Shown: in pieces, positions 15,785 through 23,456 of the stretch
How positions within the stretch are numbered: the stretch's first letter is position 1
Layout: each line of letters starts with the position of its first letter
Source: Martelella mediterranea
GTDB lineage: Bacteria > Pseudomonadota > Alphaproteobacteria > Rhizobiales > Rhizobiaceae
NCBI RefSeq assembly: GCF_021021415.1
Contig: NZ_JAINWJ010000016.1
Location: 62,001 to 126,000 of the forward strand
Length of the DNA: 64,000 bases
Reading direction: 5' to 3'
The notes under the pieces: model-generated
What the model saw: the letters and a program-made list of their open reading frames with translations, nothing else
What the model was told of the DNA's origin: nothing
The model's database searches: none
Position numbers and translations under genes: made by a program

Positions 15785-17416
15785 TTACGCGGCGTTCATC
15801 AGCCGGTTAAATTCGTCGTCGTCGAGGTCTAGGATAGAGCGGGCATTGTCGTTGGCCGCTGCCCGGAAGATCGCCAGCGCCGAGGCAATCGCGCCGTCAA
15901 TGTGGTTGCTGTGCCGGGTGCCCTTGTGCATCGAGGTCAGGCCGCTGGCATTGGTCGCCCGCTTCACCACGACGCTTTCGAAGTGGTTGCGAAGGATCGG
16001 GTGACCGCCGTGGCGGATGCGACGGCCATTCACGACACGCTCAAGGTCGCAAATCGGGCCGTGCATGTTCTTCGGGCTTTGCGGGTGCTGAAACACTTCA
16101 ATGCCGTGGTTCATCAGCTTCTTCATGATCGGCCCGGCAAGCGACGGGTCAAAAACGACTTCCTGAACGTTGTAGGTGCCGCAAAGGTCAATGATCTTGT
16201 CGGCAATCGTGTCCGGTTCGATGGTCGGGCCGTCGCAGACGTTCAAAAGCTCTTCGTCCCGGTATCGGGGATAAGGCACCTGCTCAAGACGGGCTTTTTC
16301 GTCCAGCCCTTCGGAAGGCAGATAAAACCACGGGTGAACCGAAATGCGCCCGTCGCTGTGCTTCCACGCCCCGACAATCGCGGTCAGGTCGCCGGAACGG
16401 GAAAGGTCAACGCCAAGCCAACATGGCAGTTTTTCCAGTTCGCCAAGCTCAAAATGCGGATCAAGGCCAGCGTCATAAACGGCCATATCGAAGAGCGGAT
16501 CGCGTGACGCGGCCTGCCATACGTTCAAGCCGAGCTGCTGAAACTCGTAGCGGGTCGGCGGGCTGACTTTCGCCTTCCGCGCCCAATCACGCATTCCCTC
16601 AAGGTCAGGAAAACCATGAGCTAGGCCGGGGTTTGCCTTCGGCCACGTCGCTTCATCCTCCCAATCATCGCCGGGTTCGGCCTGAAACAAGATTGGCAAA
16701 AAAGTCGGGTCGTCATGTTCGCCGGTCGCAACCTTACAAGCATAGTCGTAAAGCTCGAAACCGACGTTATCCTGTCCGCGCCCTGCCGTGGTGCAAATGA
16801 TCATTAGGGGTTCGCTGGTCTTGACCATGCCGGAAGAGAGAGCTTCCCAAAGGTCGCGGCCCTGCCACTTGTGGATTTCATCGACAAGAATGAAGTTAGG
16901 CGTCGTGCCGTGCTGGGCCTTGCCGTCGCTGGAAACTGCTCTCAAGTTCGCCCCGCTGCGAGTGTTCAATATGCGCTTCATCCCGCCAAAGGCATTGTTG
17001 ATTTTCGAAATGGCTTTGAGTGGCCGGGTCTGCCCCACAATACTTGCCACTTCATCGAAGCCGATATTTGCCTGTTGACGGTCACACGCTGCAAATATTA
17101 CCTGCCCCGAAGGAGCGGCTTCCGGCCCATAAAGGTGAAGGGCGGACCACGCTGCGGCGTGACTGGTCTTCCGATTTCCACGGCCAAGCATAAGAAAGAC
17201 GGTCTTGATGATGCGGCGTCCGTCAGGGTGACGCGGGCCATAAATGCGCCGGGTGATCCTTTCGAAAGGGTCATAAAGCTGAAAGGCATTTTTTGGCGCG
17301 TTGCTCTTCGGATGCTTCAGCGCCCGGATGAAATCAACGGCGTCCTGCCCATAGCCAAACGGGTCATCGATCGGGCTGTTATCATAAATCCAGTAGGGGA
17401 ACGCGCTCTTAGCCAT
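15785..17416 (-). CDS. terL: Phage terminase large subunit
   Basis: This 543-residue packaging motor cuts and pumps phage DNA into the prohead. The ATPase half shows a Walker A-like GRGNRKTS at 78–85 and Walker B FILVDEIHKW with Asp179 and Glu180. The nuclease half begins GVDLSRSGDLTAIV with Asp337 and ends with the metal-site region HIDGAIASALAIF. It overlaps terS by 8 bp. In most phages terL leads directly to the portal gene, but here the mini-gene and tape measure follow instead. Confidence 0.93.
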   Translation of the reverse strand: MAKSAFPYWIYDNSPIDDPFGYGQDAVDFIRALKHPKSNAPKNAFQLYDPFERITRRIYGPRHPDGRRIIKTVFLMLGRGNRKTSHAAAWSALHLYGPEAAPSGQVIFAACDRQQANIGFDEVASIVGQTRPLKAISKINNAFGGMKRILNTRSGANLRAVSSDGKAQHGTTPNFILVDEIHKWQGRDLWEALSSGMVKTSEPLMIICTTAGRGQDNVGFELYDYACKVATGEHDDPTFLPILFQAEPGDDWEDEATWPKANPGLAHGFPDLEGMRDWARKAKVSPPTRYEFQQLGLNVWQAASRDPLFDMAVYDAGLDPHFELGELEKLPCWLGVDLSRSGDLTAIVGAWKHSDGRISVHPWFYLPSEGLDEKARLEQVPYPRYRDEELLNVCDGPTIEPDTIADKIIDLCGTYNVQEVVFDPSLAGPIMKKLMNHGIEVFQHPQSPKNMHGPICDLERVVNGRRIRHGGHPILRNHFESVVVKRATNASGLTSMHKGTRHSNHIDGAIASALAIFRAAANDNARSILDLDDDEFNRLMNAA

Positions 17417-17819
17417 TGCGTCGGTTCCTTCCGATGTTCAGAGGGTTCGGGCTGTCGTCGTCATCATCGTTGCCAGTCCCGGCACCGACACGCGCCCGCG
17501 ACGTTGGCGTAAGGCCATATTCAGCCGAAAGCTGCCGTGCCGTTTGTGCCGCGCGGTTCAGCATGCCGAACAGGACCTTGTCCAAGGGGTCGGCCTGCAA
17601 CGCGGCTTCGATTTCGCGGACATGGCCGCGCATGATGCAAAGCTCTTCGATCCCGCCAAGATCGCCCTTTATGATGATGCCGCGCTCAATAAGGCCGGGC
17701 AGGATGCGCTTCCACTCCGCGCGGGCATAAGCAGAAAGATGCTTCGGCGCGGGCGGCGCTTTCTTCAGGGCGTTGCTGTCACGCTGGGCAGGCGGCTTGA
17801 TGCCGCGCAAATGGGTCAT
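17409..17819 (-). CDS. terS: Phage terminase small subunit, P27 family
   Basis: The 136-residue product has the P27-type layout: APKHLSAYARAEWKRILPGLIERGI at the N-terminus, a helical body (EELCIMRGHVREIEAALQ), NRAAQTARQLSAEYGLTPTSRARV, and a charged Asp-rich tail. It recognises the packaging site and hands DNA to TerL. Its stop overlaps the terL start and its own ATG overlaps the stop of the head-closure gene, so the set is translationally coupled. Confidence 0.9.
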   Translation of the reverse strand: MTHLRGIKPPAQRDSNALKKAPPAPKHLSAYARAEWKRILPGLIERGIIIKGDLGGIEELCIMRGHVREIEAALQADPLDKVLFGMLNRAAQTARQLSAEYGLTPTSRARVGAGTGNDDDDDSPNPLNIGRNRRNG

Positions 17820-18133
17820 CGGATCGCAACCCCGCGCAATTCGAGGCCGTCACGCCTTCCAACTTCGTTGATTTCCTTGATGTTGTAAGCCGTCCCGGCA
17901 TAGGTCACGCGGTCGGCGGTCGTGATGCCAGGGCGATATCTGACACGGAAGACGACACTACCGGCTTCAGCCTCACCGAAGCCGGTCAGGAATTCATTCG
18001 CGGACTGCTGAAGCAATTCGGCCCATACCGTGCAAAGCGGTGCCCATGCTTCGGACACGGCGCCGGAAGGCTTCACGGTTTCGGTCTTGCGCTCGATCGT
18101 AATGCGCCGGTTCAGCGCGCCAATGTTCAGCAT
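17816..18133 (-). CDS. Phage head closure (head-tail adaptor) protein
   Basis: The 105-residue product begins MLNIGALNRRITIERKTE and has the family pattern of a beta-barrel stopper that seals the portal before the tail joins (AWAELLQQSANEFLTG, then VVFRVRYRPGITTADRVTYAGTAYNI in two motifs). The ATG at 18133 overlaps the preceding stop as TGATG and is preferred over the upstream start at 18145. It sits between the DUF3168 gene and terS. Confidence 0.85.
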   Translation of the reverse strand: MLNIGALNRRITIERKTETVKPSGAVSEAWAPLCTVWAELLQQSANEFLTGFGEAEAGSVVFRVRYRPGITTADRVTYAGTAYNIKEINEVGRRDGLELRGVAIR

Positions 18134-18555
18134 CAGACAAACCACCTAATCAGCGCTTCGACCGAAATCACCGCGTGTCCATGGTCCGGGTCGGGGTCAG
18201 TGACGAACCGGCAAGCGGTCGCGCGGAAGTGGTCGCAATAGCCGCCTTCGATCTGAAGCTTGCGCTTGTCGAGCGCCCCCAACACCGCGCCCGCGACTTC
18301 TTTCACCGCGTCCTGTTCGGCCTCAAAGGTCCAGACGTGCAAATCCAGATAAGCCCATGCCGTGCGCTGTGCGGTGTAGTCATAGCCGTGCAAGGTAGTC
18401 ATGCCGTTGCTCATGAGAACGCAAGGTTCGCGCTCGCTGTCGGGCCGCGTGGTGCCGGAACGAATGCGGTCAGCCGGGACAAGCGCCGAAACGGCACTGT
18501 TCAGAATGAGGCGTTCGCGGATCGCGGTTTCAAGGGCAAGGGTCGCTTCTATCAT
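18133..18555 (-). CDS. DUF3168 tail completion / terminator protein
   Basis: The 140-residue product has the DUF3168 layout: ALETAIRERLILNSAVSALV at the N-terminus, YLDLHVWTFEAEQDAVKEVAGAV in the centre and a C-terminal strand VISVEALIRWFV. Such proteins cap the tail tube at the neck end. The ATG at 18555 overlaps the TGA of the gp10-like gene (ATGA) and is preferred to the frame start at 18567. A tail completion protein implies that a tail tube is used although none is encoded here. Confidence 0.85.
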   Translation of the reverse strand: MIEATLALETAIRERLILNSAVSALVPADRIRSGTTRPDSEREPCVLMSNGMTTLHGYDYTAQRTAWAYLDLHVWTFEAEQDAVKEVAGAVLGALDKRKLQIEGGYCDHFRATACRFVTDPDPDHGHAVISVEALIRWFV

Positions 18556-18971
18556 CGGTTCTTCCACGCCTTGTCCAGCGCCCGGTTCAGGCGTCGGTGA
18601 TTCCGGGTCTTTGTGAGATTGAACGCCGCGCCAAAGAACGGGTGCGCTTCCGTTTTGCTGGTTCCGTATTCAACAAGGTGCGCATAGCGAACGTCGGTAT
18701 TCCCCGCCGTCACGATAACCTCATGCGGGCCAGCAACGCGGGACGCTCCCGGCTGCGAATGGGGCGGCGTCGTTTCGCCGGGGCCGGTCACCACAACGCT
18801 ATCGGCAAGCGCACCCGTATCCTTTGGTGCGAGGGCTTTAGCTGTGCCCGCGAATTCCTTGGCGGACTTCAGCAAGGCGGAACGCACATACTCACTTCGC
18901 GGAATATCTTTGATGCTGTCCATATCGGCCAGAACGTCGGAAAGCCCGCCGTCGTCCTTCTTACTCGCCAT
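18552..18971 (-). CDS. HK97 gp10-like neck protein
   Basis: The 139-residue product carries the HK97-gp10 pattern: LLKSAKEFAGTAKALAPKDTGALADSV, then a strand-rich region and YAHLVEYGTSKTEAHPFFGAAFN (in two parts), ending in a basic helix. These proteins form the tail-side neck ring. The ATG at 18971 is chosen because MASKKDD fits the family start; the open frame continues upstream over the connector gene. It overlaps the connector by 11 bp and the DUF3168 gene by 4 bp. Confidence 0.85.
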   Translation of the reverse strand: MASKKDDGGLSDVLADMDSIKDIPRSEYVRSALLKSAKEFAGTAKALAPKDTGALADSVVVTGPGETTPPHSQPGASRVAGPHEVIVTAGNTDVRYAHLVEYGTSKTEAHPFFGAAFNLTKTRNHRRLNRALDKAWKNR

Positions 18972-19263
18972 CGAAGACCTGCCCTGCCCGATACGTGTCG
19001 GCAATCGAGGTCACGCTATAGGGCGCGATCTTCATGGCGATGCCGAAGGATACGGCGTTGCGCTGCTCATAGTAGAAGGAAACGAGCATCAGCACAGCGA
19101 GCTTCAGGTCTGCCGGGAATGGGTCAAGTTCGGTCAGCGATTTGCCGATGTAGCCAGCAAGATACTGTTCAGCGCCCGCGATGTAGAGCGCAATAAGCTC
19201 ATCGTCGTCGTTTCCGTCGATCTTCATGTGTGATTTGACAAGCTCAAGGCTTACGGTCGTCAT
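18961..19263 (-). CDS. HK97 gp6-like head-tail connector
   Basis: The 100-residue product (VSLELVKSHMKIDGNDDDELIALYIAGAEQYL) matches the HK97 gp6 / SPP1 gp15 adaptor that docks under the portal. The helices and the acidic NDDDELI turn are characteristic, and FPADLKLAVLMLVSFYYEQRN is the conserved second helix pair. It begins the neck block gp6–gp10–DUF3168–closure, which runs in canonical order. A 71-bp gap separates it from the preceding 117-residue gene. Confidence 0.88.
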   Translation of the reverse strand: MTTVSLELVKSHMKIDGNDDDELIALYIAGAEQYLAGYIGKSLTELDPFPADLKLAVLMLVSFYYEQRNAVSFGIAMKIAPYSVTSIADTYRAGQVFDGE

Positions 19264-19334
19264 GCTTCAAATCCAAAAAAGTTATTTAGGGGTCATTTTT
19301 GTGCGGTGCTCCCCGCGCCGGTCCCTGTTCACCC

Positions 19335-19688
19335 TCAAAAGTTCAAACCTACCCCCGGGGTCTGGCTTCGCGGCTTCGGGCCTGTCTTCTTCCCTGCCCT
19401 TCGTCCCGTCGTCGTCGCCAGCTCTTCGGGCGTCTTCGCGTCCTTCAGCCGGACCTTGATCGCCTCACGCGCTGCCACAGGGTCAACGCCTGCGAGGTAG
19501 CAAACCATGTTGAAATCCTTGTTCGGTCGCGTGACGTAGTCGCGGGCTGCTTGAATGAGCCGCTGGCGTTCGTGCCGGTCACCACGGATAAGTGTGCCAT
19601 CAACGGCTTCGTTGACTGCCTGCGTCAGAACGGAATGCCAGATATCTTGACAGCGCGCGGCATCTTCGAGGTCCGTGTCATCAATCAT
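19335..19688 (-). CDS. Hypothetical phage protein, 117 aa
   Basis: This protein is not recognised. It has helices around DIWHSVLTQAVNEAVDG and RLIQAARDYVTRPNKDFNMVCYLAGV (read as two segments), then a basic, Pro-rich tail. The segment with a Val-Asp-Pro-Val-Ala turn could form a small DNA-binding domain. It overlaps the upstream HTH gene by ATGA, which supports it as a real gene in the packaging operon. Confidence 0.65.
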   Translation of the reverse strand: MIDDTDLEDAARCQDIWHSVLTQAVNEAVDGTLIRGDRHERQRLIQAARDYVTRPNKDFNMVCYLAGVDPVAAREAIKVRLKDAKTPEELATTTGRRAGKKTGPKPRSQTPGVGLNF

Positions 19689-19888
19689 GGCTTGGCATCC
19701 TTCAGGGTATCGAGGTGCGACACGATGCCGGTGCGCCGCTGCTTCGGTGTCGGCGTGGTGACGGACTGTTCCACGGTCCAGCCTCGCGCTAGGCGTTTGC
19801 GGATGGTGGTGGAAGGAACGCCGGTGACTGCTGCCAGTTCAGACAGAAGCCAACGCTGCCCGCTGTAGGTGAAGATGCTGCGGTTCAT
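19685..19888 (-). CDS. Small HTH-domain phage protein
   Basis: The 67-residue product MNRSIFTYSGQRWLLSELAA... contains a helix-turn-helix (LLSELAAVTGVPSTTIRKRL) followed by ARGWTVEQSVTTP, a pattern often found next to or fused with HNH and homing nucleases. The ATG at 19888 overlaps the stop of the HNH gene, and its own stop overlaps the next ATG. It may help the HNH protein or terminase find their site; this is inference from position. Confidence 0.68.
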   Translation of the reverse strand: MNRSIFTYSGQRWLLSELAAVTGVPSTTIRKRLARGWTVEQSVTTPTPKQRRTGIVSHLDTLKDAKP

Positions 19889-20238
19889 CGGGCGCGCTCC
19901 ATCCGCTGCTTGACTGAGTTGTGGCAGGGCTCGCAAAGGGGCTGCCAGTTGGCGCGGTGCCAGAACAAACCCTTGTCGCCACGGTGGGGAATGACATGGT
20001 CAACCACGGTCGCCATGCGGGTGACGCCGTGCTTCGTGCACTCCCGGCAATAGGGGTGCGCTATGAGGAATTCGGCACGGGCCTTGCGCCACTCATGGCC
20101 GTATCCGCGCCGGGCCGCTGTTTCGCGGTTGGCGTCATGGCGCTGATTGCGTTGCTGCTTGGCGGTGCGCTGGCAAGTGCAAAGCTCACCATGGGCCACC
20201 TTCTCATCGCATGGGCAAATACGGGGCGGTTTGATCAT
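19885..20238 (-). CDS. HNH endonuclease
   Basis: The 117-residue product shows an HNH fold: HPYCRECTKHG (zinc Cys pair), the active-site VVDHVIPHRGD, and WQPLCEPCHNSVKQ with the second Cys pair and final His-Asn. An extra N-terminal Cys cluster (CPCDEK...CTC) may bind zinc too. HNH nucleases work with terminase in HK97-type packaging. Normally it precedes terS directly; here the neck genes intervene. It overlaps the upstream gene by 4 bp. Confidence 0.9.
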   Translation of the reverse strand: MIKPPRICPCDEKVAHGELCTCQRTAKQQRNQRHDANRETAARRGYGHEWRKARAEFLIAHPYCRECTKHGVTRMATVVDHVIPHRGDKGLFWHRANWQPLCEPCHNSVKQRMERAR

Positions 20239-20852
20239 TGGCCGCTCGCAATCTTCATCTTGAGGGCGCGCAATCCTTCCCGGTCGAATTCGGGATCAAG
20301 GCCAGCGGCTATATTGCGCTCTGCCTGTTCCGGGTCGGGCTGACGCTCATCTTCGTCAGCAACGCCGTTCAGGGTCTTCAGCTTGGCGAAATAGGTGTTC
20401 AGCGCGCGGTTGATCTCGTTCGGCGTGGCGCTCCAAGCGGCGTCAGGGGTCCATTCAAGCCAGCCGGTCGCATAGTCGAAAAGCTGCTTGTAGAACGCCT
20501 GCAACGTCATGGGCTTGCCGCTGCCGTTCGTCTTCTTGGCCTTCGGGTCTGGTTCCGGGTCAAACATTGCGAGCAATTCGGAAAGCGGGCCGCGCACGGC
20601 GTCGAAGAAAGGGGAAAGCGGCTTTCCTACAATGCGCGAAAGGAAAGCCGCCGCATCCTGCCCGGAAGAGGAAGCCGACAGGATGATTTCGGAAATGATG
20701 GTGAGGTTCTGCCGATCCAGCGCCTTGAACATGGTCGGGCGGCTATAGCGGGCCTCAAGGGTCGCAGCGGCCCGCAAGGTAGGCCGAAGCGACACGGTGC
20801 TTCCACCGTGCGCAATCGTTACCTGTTCGTATGCGGGCCGCTGGTAGGTCAT
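20235..20852 (-). CDS. Phage tail assembly chaperone-like protein
   Basis: The 205-residue product joins two parts. The first (YEQVTIAHGGSTVSLRPTL, RAAATLEARYS) resembles the N-terminal chaperone domain seen in GTA gp10-like proteins. The second (FDYATGWLEWTPDAAWSATP, NEINRAL) has the TAC-domain pattern with a Trp-rich 'GW-x-PD-x-x-W-x-x-TP' core. Such chaperones coat the tape measure during tail tube assembly. A Lys/Gly linker (KAKKTNGSGKP) joins the parts. Family assignment is by motif only. Confidence 0.6.
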   Translation of the reverse strand: MTYQRPAYEQVTIAHGGSTVSLRPTLRAAATLEARYSRPTMFKALDRQNLTIISEIILSASSSGQDAAAFLSRIVGKPLSPFFDAVRGPLSELLAMFDPEPDPKAKKTNGSGKPMTLQAFYKQLFDYATGWLEWTPDAAWSATPNEINRALNTYFAKLKTLNGVADEDERQPDPEQAERNIAAGLDPEFDREGLRALKMKIASGQ

Positions 20853-20855
20853 GAG

Positions 20856-22394
20856 TTACGAGGTCGCCATCTTCAGCTTGCGGAAGACGTCAGGGCGCAC
20901 GACGCCAGCGCCGACACGGCGGCGAGCATGGAACCGGATCATGCCTTCGGTCGCCAGAAGATAGGGGTTCGGGCGAACCTGAAGCTCGATACGGTCGTAG
21001 ATGCGATACCCGGCCTTGAAGTCACCGAACATGATCGGGAAAGCGTTCGCGGCCACATCGGGCATATCGGGAAGCTCGACAACCGGACGGCCAAGAATGG
21101 TTTCCGGCTGACCTGCCTGATAGGACGGCTGCCACAGATAGTTCCCGTTTCCGTCCTTCAGGGTGCGGATGACGGCAAGTGTGGTGCCGTTCATCACCCA
21201 TGTGCCCCGGTTGCGATAGACACCCGGCAACGAATACATGAGCTTGATAAGCTGGTCGGCGTTCAGGTTCGTGGCATGACCGTTCAGGCCGCTGGCAACA
21301 CCTGCTTCAGCCATGAAACCCTTCGGCTCAAGCGCGGCGCTTCCGTTGACAAATGCCAGACCTTCCTTCGCGCCGAAGTCTTCAGCAAGCGCAAGCCGGA
21401 TTTCGGCTTCGATGTCATGGGCGGCGTCTTCCATCAACCAGTTGCCAACATCGACATGCGTGGTCATTTCCTTGACGGAAAGTTCCATCTGGTCGAAAGT
21501 CGGTTCGGACGCTTCAGACGCAACGGCTTCGCCCTTCCATTTCGCGTTGGTCACCGTGAGACGCTTCGGTAGAATGATGGTGTGCGATCCGGTCGAGCGA
21601 ACGTCCGCAATGCCGCGAACCGGCGAAAACTCGACAAGGTTGCGAATGAATTCGCTGCTGGTTTCTTCCGGGGCGAGAACATAGCCGGGAGCATCGTTCG
21701 CAACGGTCAGGGCTTTGCGTTCAACCTCGCCGCCGCGAAGATAGTCGACAAAAGCCTTCACTTCGTTCTGGTTCGCCGGGTCGGGCTGATTGTTGTTGGC
21801 GGCGCGCGGACGGTTCATCTTTGCCTTGATCGTGGCAATTTCGTCCTTCAGCGCTTTGACTTCATCCGCCGAAACAACCGGATCAGACTTGGCCGGATCG
21901 TTCGACACTTCTTCGTTCTCGAGTTCGTTTTTCATGGGGTCTCCTTCAAGGGCTTTCACTTCGGTTGTCCGCGCGTCCGGGTGAACTGGGCGACGGCAAA
22001 GCGAGATTTCGTTGACAACAATATCGGTGAGGATGCGCCCGCCATCCGGGCGGGCCTTGTGTTCGTTGCGGCGGTAGCCAATCGACAAGCCGCCGGTCCT
22101 GCCCGCCTTCAGATTGCGGTAGGTTTCGCGGGCAAGCTGCGAACCTTCGATGAAAAGACGGCCTTTGACTTCAAGCCCCTTGTCTGTGACCGCGCATGAA
22201 TTCCAGACGCCGACAACCTCGCGTTCGCGATGCTCGTTGAACATGGGGACCGACGGCGCGAATTTGAAAGCGGTCGGTTCGATGAGGTCGCCGTAGGTGT
22301 CGGGCTTGCCGAAGGGCCACGCGATGCCGGTCACAGTTCCGGCGTCGTCGGCTGTGACTTCGGCCTTGATTTCGAGATTGCCGGTTTCGGTCAT
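20856..22394 (-). CDS. Fused HK97 prohead protease–major capsid protein
   Basis: Residues 1–150 are an S78-type prohead protease (WPFGKPDTYGDLIEPTAF; His55 in MFNEHRERE; Ser104 in GGLSIGY). After an acidic coiled-coil delta domain (about 155–195), residues 220–512 form an HK97-fold capsid protein (APEETSSEFIRNLVEFSPV, IILPKRLT, QPSYQAGQPETILGRPVV, FGDFKAGYRIYDR). Separate genes are the rule, so the fusion is notable. An in-frame ATG at 21935 (codon 154) has AAGGAG five bases upstream, so capsid protein may also be made without the protease. Confidence 0.92.
   Translation of the reverse strand: MTETGNLEIKAEVTADDAGTVTGIAWPFGKPDTYGDLIEPTAFKFAPSVPMFNEHREREVVGVWNSCAVTDKGLEVKGRLFIEGSQLARETYRNLKAGRTGGLSIGYRRNEHKARPDGGRILTDIVVNEISLCRRPVHPDARTTEVKALEGDPMKNELENEEVSNDPAKSDPVVSADEVKALKDEIATIKAKMNRPRAANNNQPDPANQNEVKAFVDYLRGGEVERKALTVANDAPGYVLAPEETSSEFIRNLVEFSPVRGIADVRSTGSHTIILPKRLTVTNAKWKGEAVASEASEPTFDQMELSVKEMTTHVDVGNWLMEDAAHDIEAEIRLALAEDFGAKEGLAFVNGSAALEPKGFMAEAGVASGLNGHATNLNADQLIKLMYSLPGVYRNRGTWVMNGTTLAVIRTLKDGNGNYLWQPSYQAGQPETILGRPVVELPDMPDVAANAFPIMFGDFKAGYRIYDRIELQVRPNPYLLATEGMIRFHARRRVGAGVVRPDVFRKLKMATS
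21935..21947 (-). promoter_or_regulatory. Internal Shine-Dalgarno and ATG inside the protease–capsid gene
   Basis: On the minus strand GAAGGAGACCCCATG places a strong AAGGAG five bases before Met154, exactly at the boundary between protease and scaffold/capsid parts. It would allow excess capsid (359 residues) over the fused protease, the ratio an HK97-type prohead needs. Confidence 0.6.
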
Positions 22395-22768
22395 GCAGCC
22401 TGCTTCTCTTTGGCCGCTTTTTCAGCGATCAGCTTCATCTCATTGAAATCGTCGGCGTCGAAGTTCTCGCCAAGCAGATAGAGGTGACCGATTAAGCCGG
22501 TGCATTCGTCATAAAGAAACGGCTTTAGAAGAGAGGTGTGGCCGTCATCAAAAGCGCCAGCGTTGAAATAGAACGCAAAGCCTTCAGTCGCGTTGAAGAA
22601 CTGCAAAAGCGCTATCCTCTGAGCGTAATCAAGATCAGCCTTGCTTGCCGGAACAGGCAGAGCGCCAGCGGCAACAGCTGCGGCCCGCGCGACTTGATGC
22701 CGCTCAAGCAGCCGATCCAGCATCATGAAGTTGCGGAGCTTCGAAATTTCTTCGGCGATCTTGCTCAT
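22391..22768 (-). CDS. Hypothetical phage protein, 125 aa
   Basis: The protein is mainly helical (ISKLRNFMMLDRLLERHQVA...) with an aromatic central segment (EGFAFYFNAGAFDDGH) and an acidic then basic tail. No family is recognised. It overlaps the capsid-fusion gene by ATGA and follows the chaperone gene without a gap, so it is an integral member of the morphogenesis operon. Confidence 0.68.
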   Translation of the reverse strand: MSKIAEEISKLRNFMMLDRLLERHQVARAAAVAAGALPVPASKADLDYAQRIALLQFFNATEGFAFYFNAGAFDDGHTSLLKPFLYDECTGLIGHLYLLGENFDADDFNEMKLIAEKAAKEKQAA

Positions 22769-23266
22769 TTAGACTTCCTCGTATGCAGCCCGCATATCGT
22801 CGGCCAATGCGCTGGCGGCTTCTTGCGCCTGTTCCGCGTTCATCCAGACGGCACGGAACGGATGGGGCTCGTCCGCCTGTTCCGGCTCGGACCACATGGC
22901 GCGGAACGAATGGGCTTCGTCCTGGGGGAAATCGAAATCATCTTCCGGGGCCGGTTCTTCCTCTTCAGGGCCGGCGTAAAGTTCCGTGATGATCTGCATC
23001 GCCAGCATGTAGCTTTCGACAAGTGGGCGGGCCGTGGCGTAGGTGCCGACAAGCCGGGCGGCTTCGGCGGGCGTGGTGCCGCCGCCGATCAGTCCAAGCC
23101 GGATAATCTGGTTGGTCTCATCCACGCTGTAGGCATGCTGACGCAACCGGGCGACAAGCTCACCAATGCCGAAGCCGGTCTTGGCTTCGAGTTCCTGAAT
23201 CAGTTCAAGCGTCGGGAAGGCAAACAGCTTTTCGCCGTCGCCAAAGAATGCCTTGATCGGCTTCAT
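22769..23266 (-). CDS. GTA gp10-like tail assembly chaperone
   Basis: The 165-residue product begins with FFGDGEKLFAFPTLELIQEL and EAKTGFGIGELVARL, then DETNQIIRLGLIGGGTTPAEAARLV, the pattern of GTA gp10-family tail assembly chaperones. The C-terminal 70 residues are acidic and contain a near-duplicate motif, HSFRAMWSEPEQA and HPFRAVWMNAEQA. It lies between the portal and capsid genes, away from the tape measure gene it would normally precede. Confidence 0.72.
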   Translation of the reverse strand: MKPIKAFFGDGEKLFAFPTLELIQELEAKTGFGIGELVARLRQHAYSVDETNQIIRLGLIGGGTTPAEAARLVGTYATARPLVESYMLAMQIITELYAGPEEEEPAPEDDFDFPQDEAHSFRAMWSEPEQADEPHPFRAVWMNAEQAQEAASALADDMRAAYEEV

Positions 23267-23454
23267 TCGCTGGTTTCCTCCAGAACGAGGGCCATGACAT
23301 TGAGATAGCCGGACATGACCTTGAGGGCGGTCTTGCGGGTTTCGCTGTCAATGTCGGGTGACGTGGCGATTGACTGTGCCGTCTTGATCAGGCGGGCGGT
23401 TGAATCCATCAGGCGCGTGTTTGCCGCGTCGAAGACGGCGGGTTTCTTCGGCAT
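23263..23454 (-). CDS. Small hypothetical phage protein, 63 aa
   Basis: This helical 63-residue protein (MPKKPAVFDAANTRLMDSTA...) is unassigned. It sits 2 bp after the portal gene and overlaps the chaperone gene by ATGA, with AAGGAATAACC preceding its ATG, so it is very probably translated. Its place after the portal might suggest a portal partner or scaffold. Confidence 0.65.
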   Translation of the reverse strand: MPKKPAVFDAANTRLMDSTARLIKTAQSIATSPDIDSETRKTALKVMSGYLNVMALVLEETSE

Positions 23455-23456
23455 GG

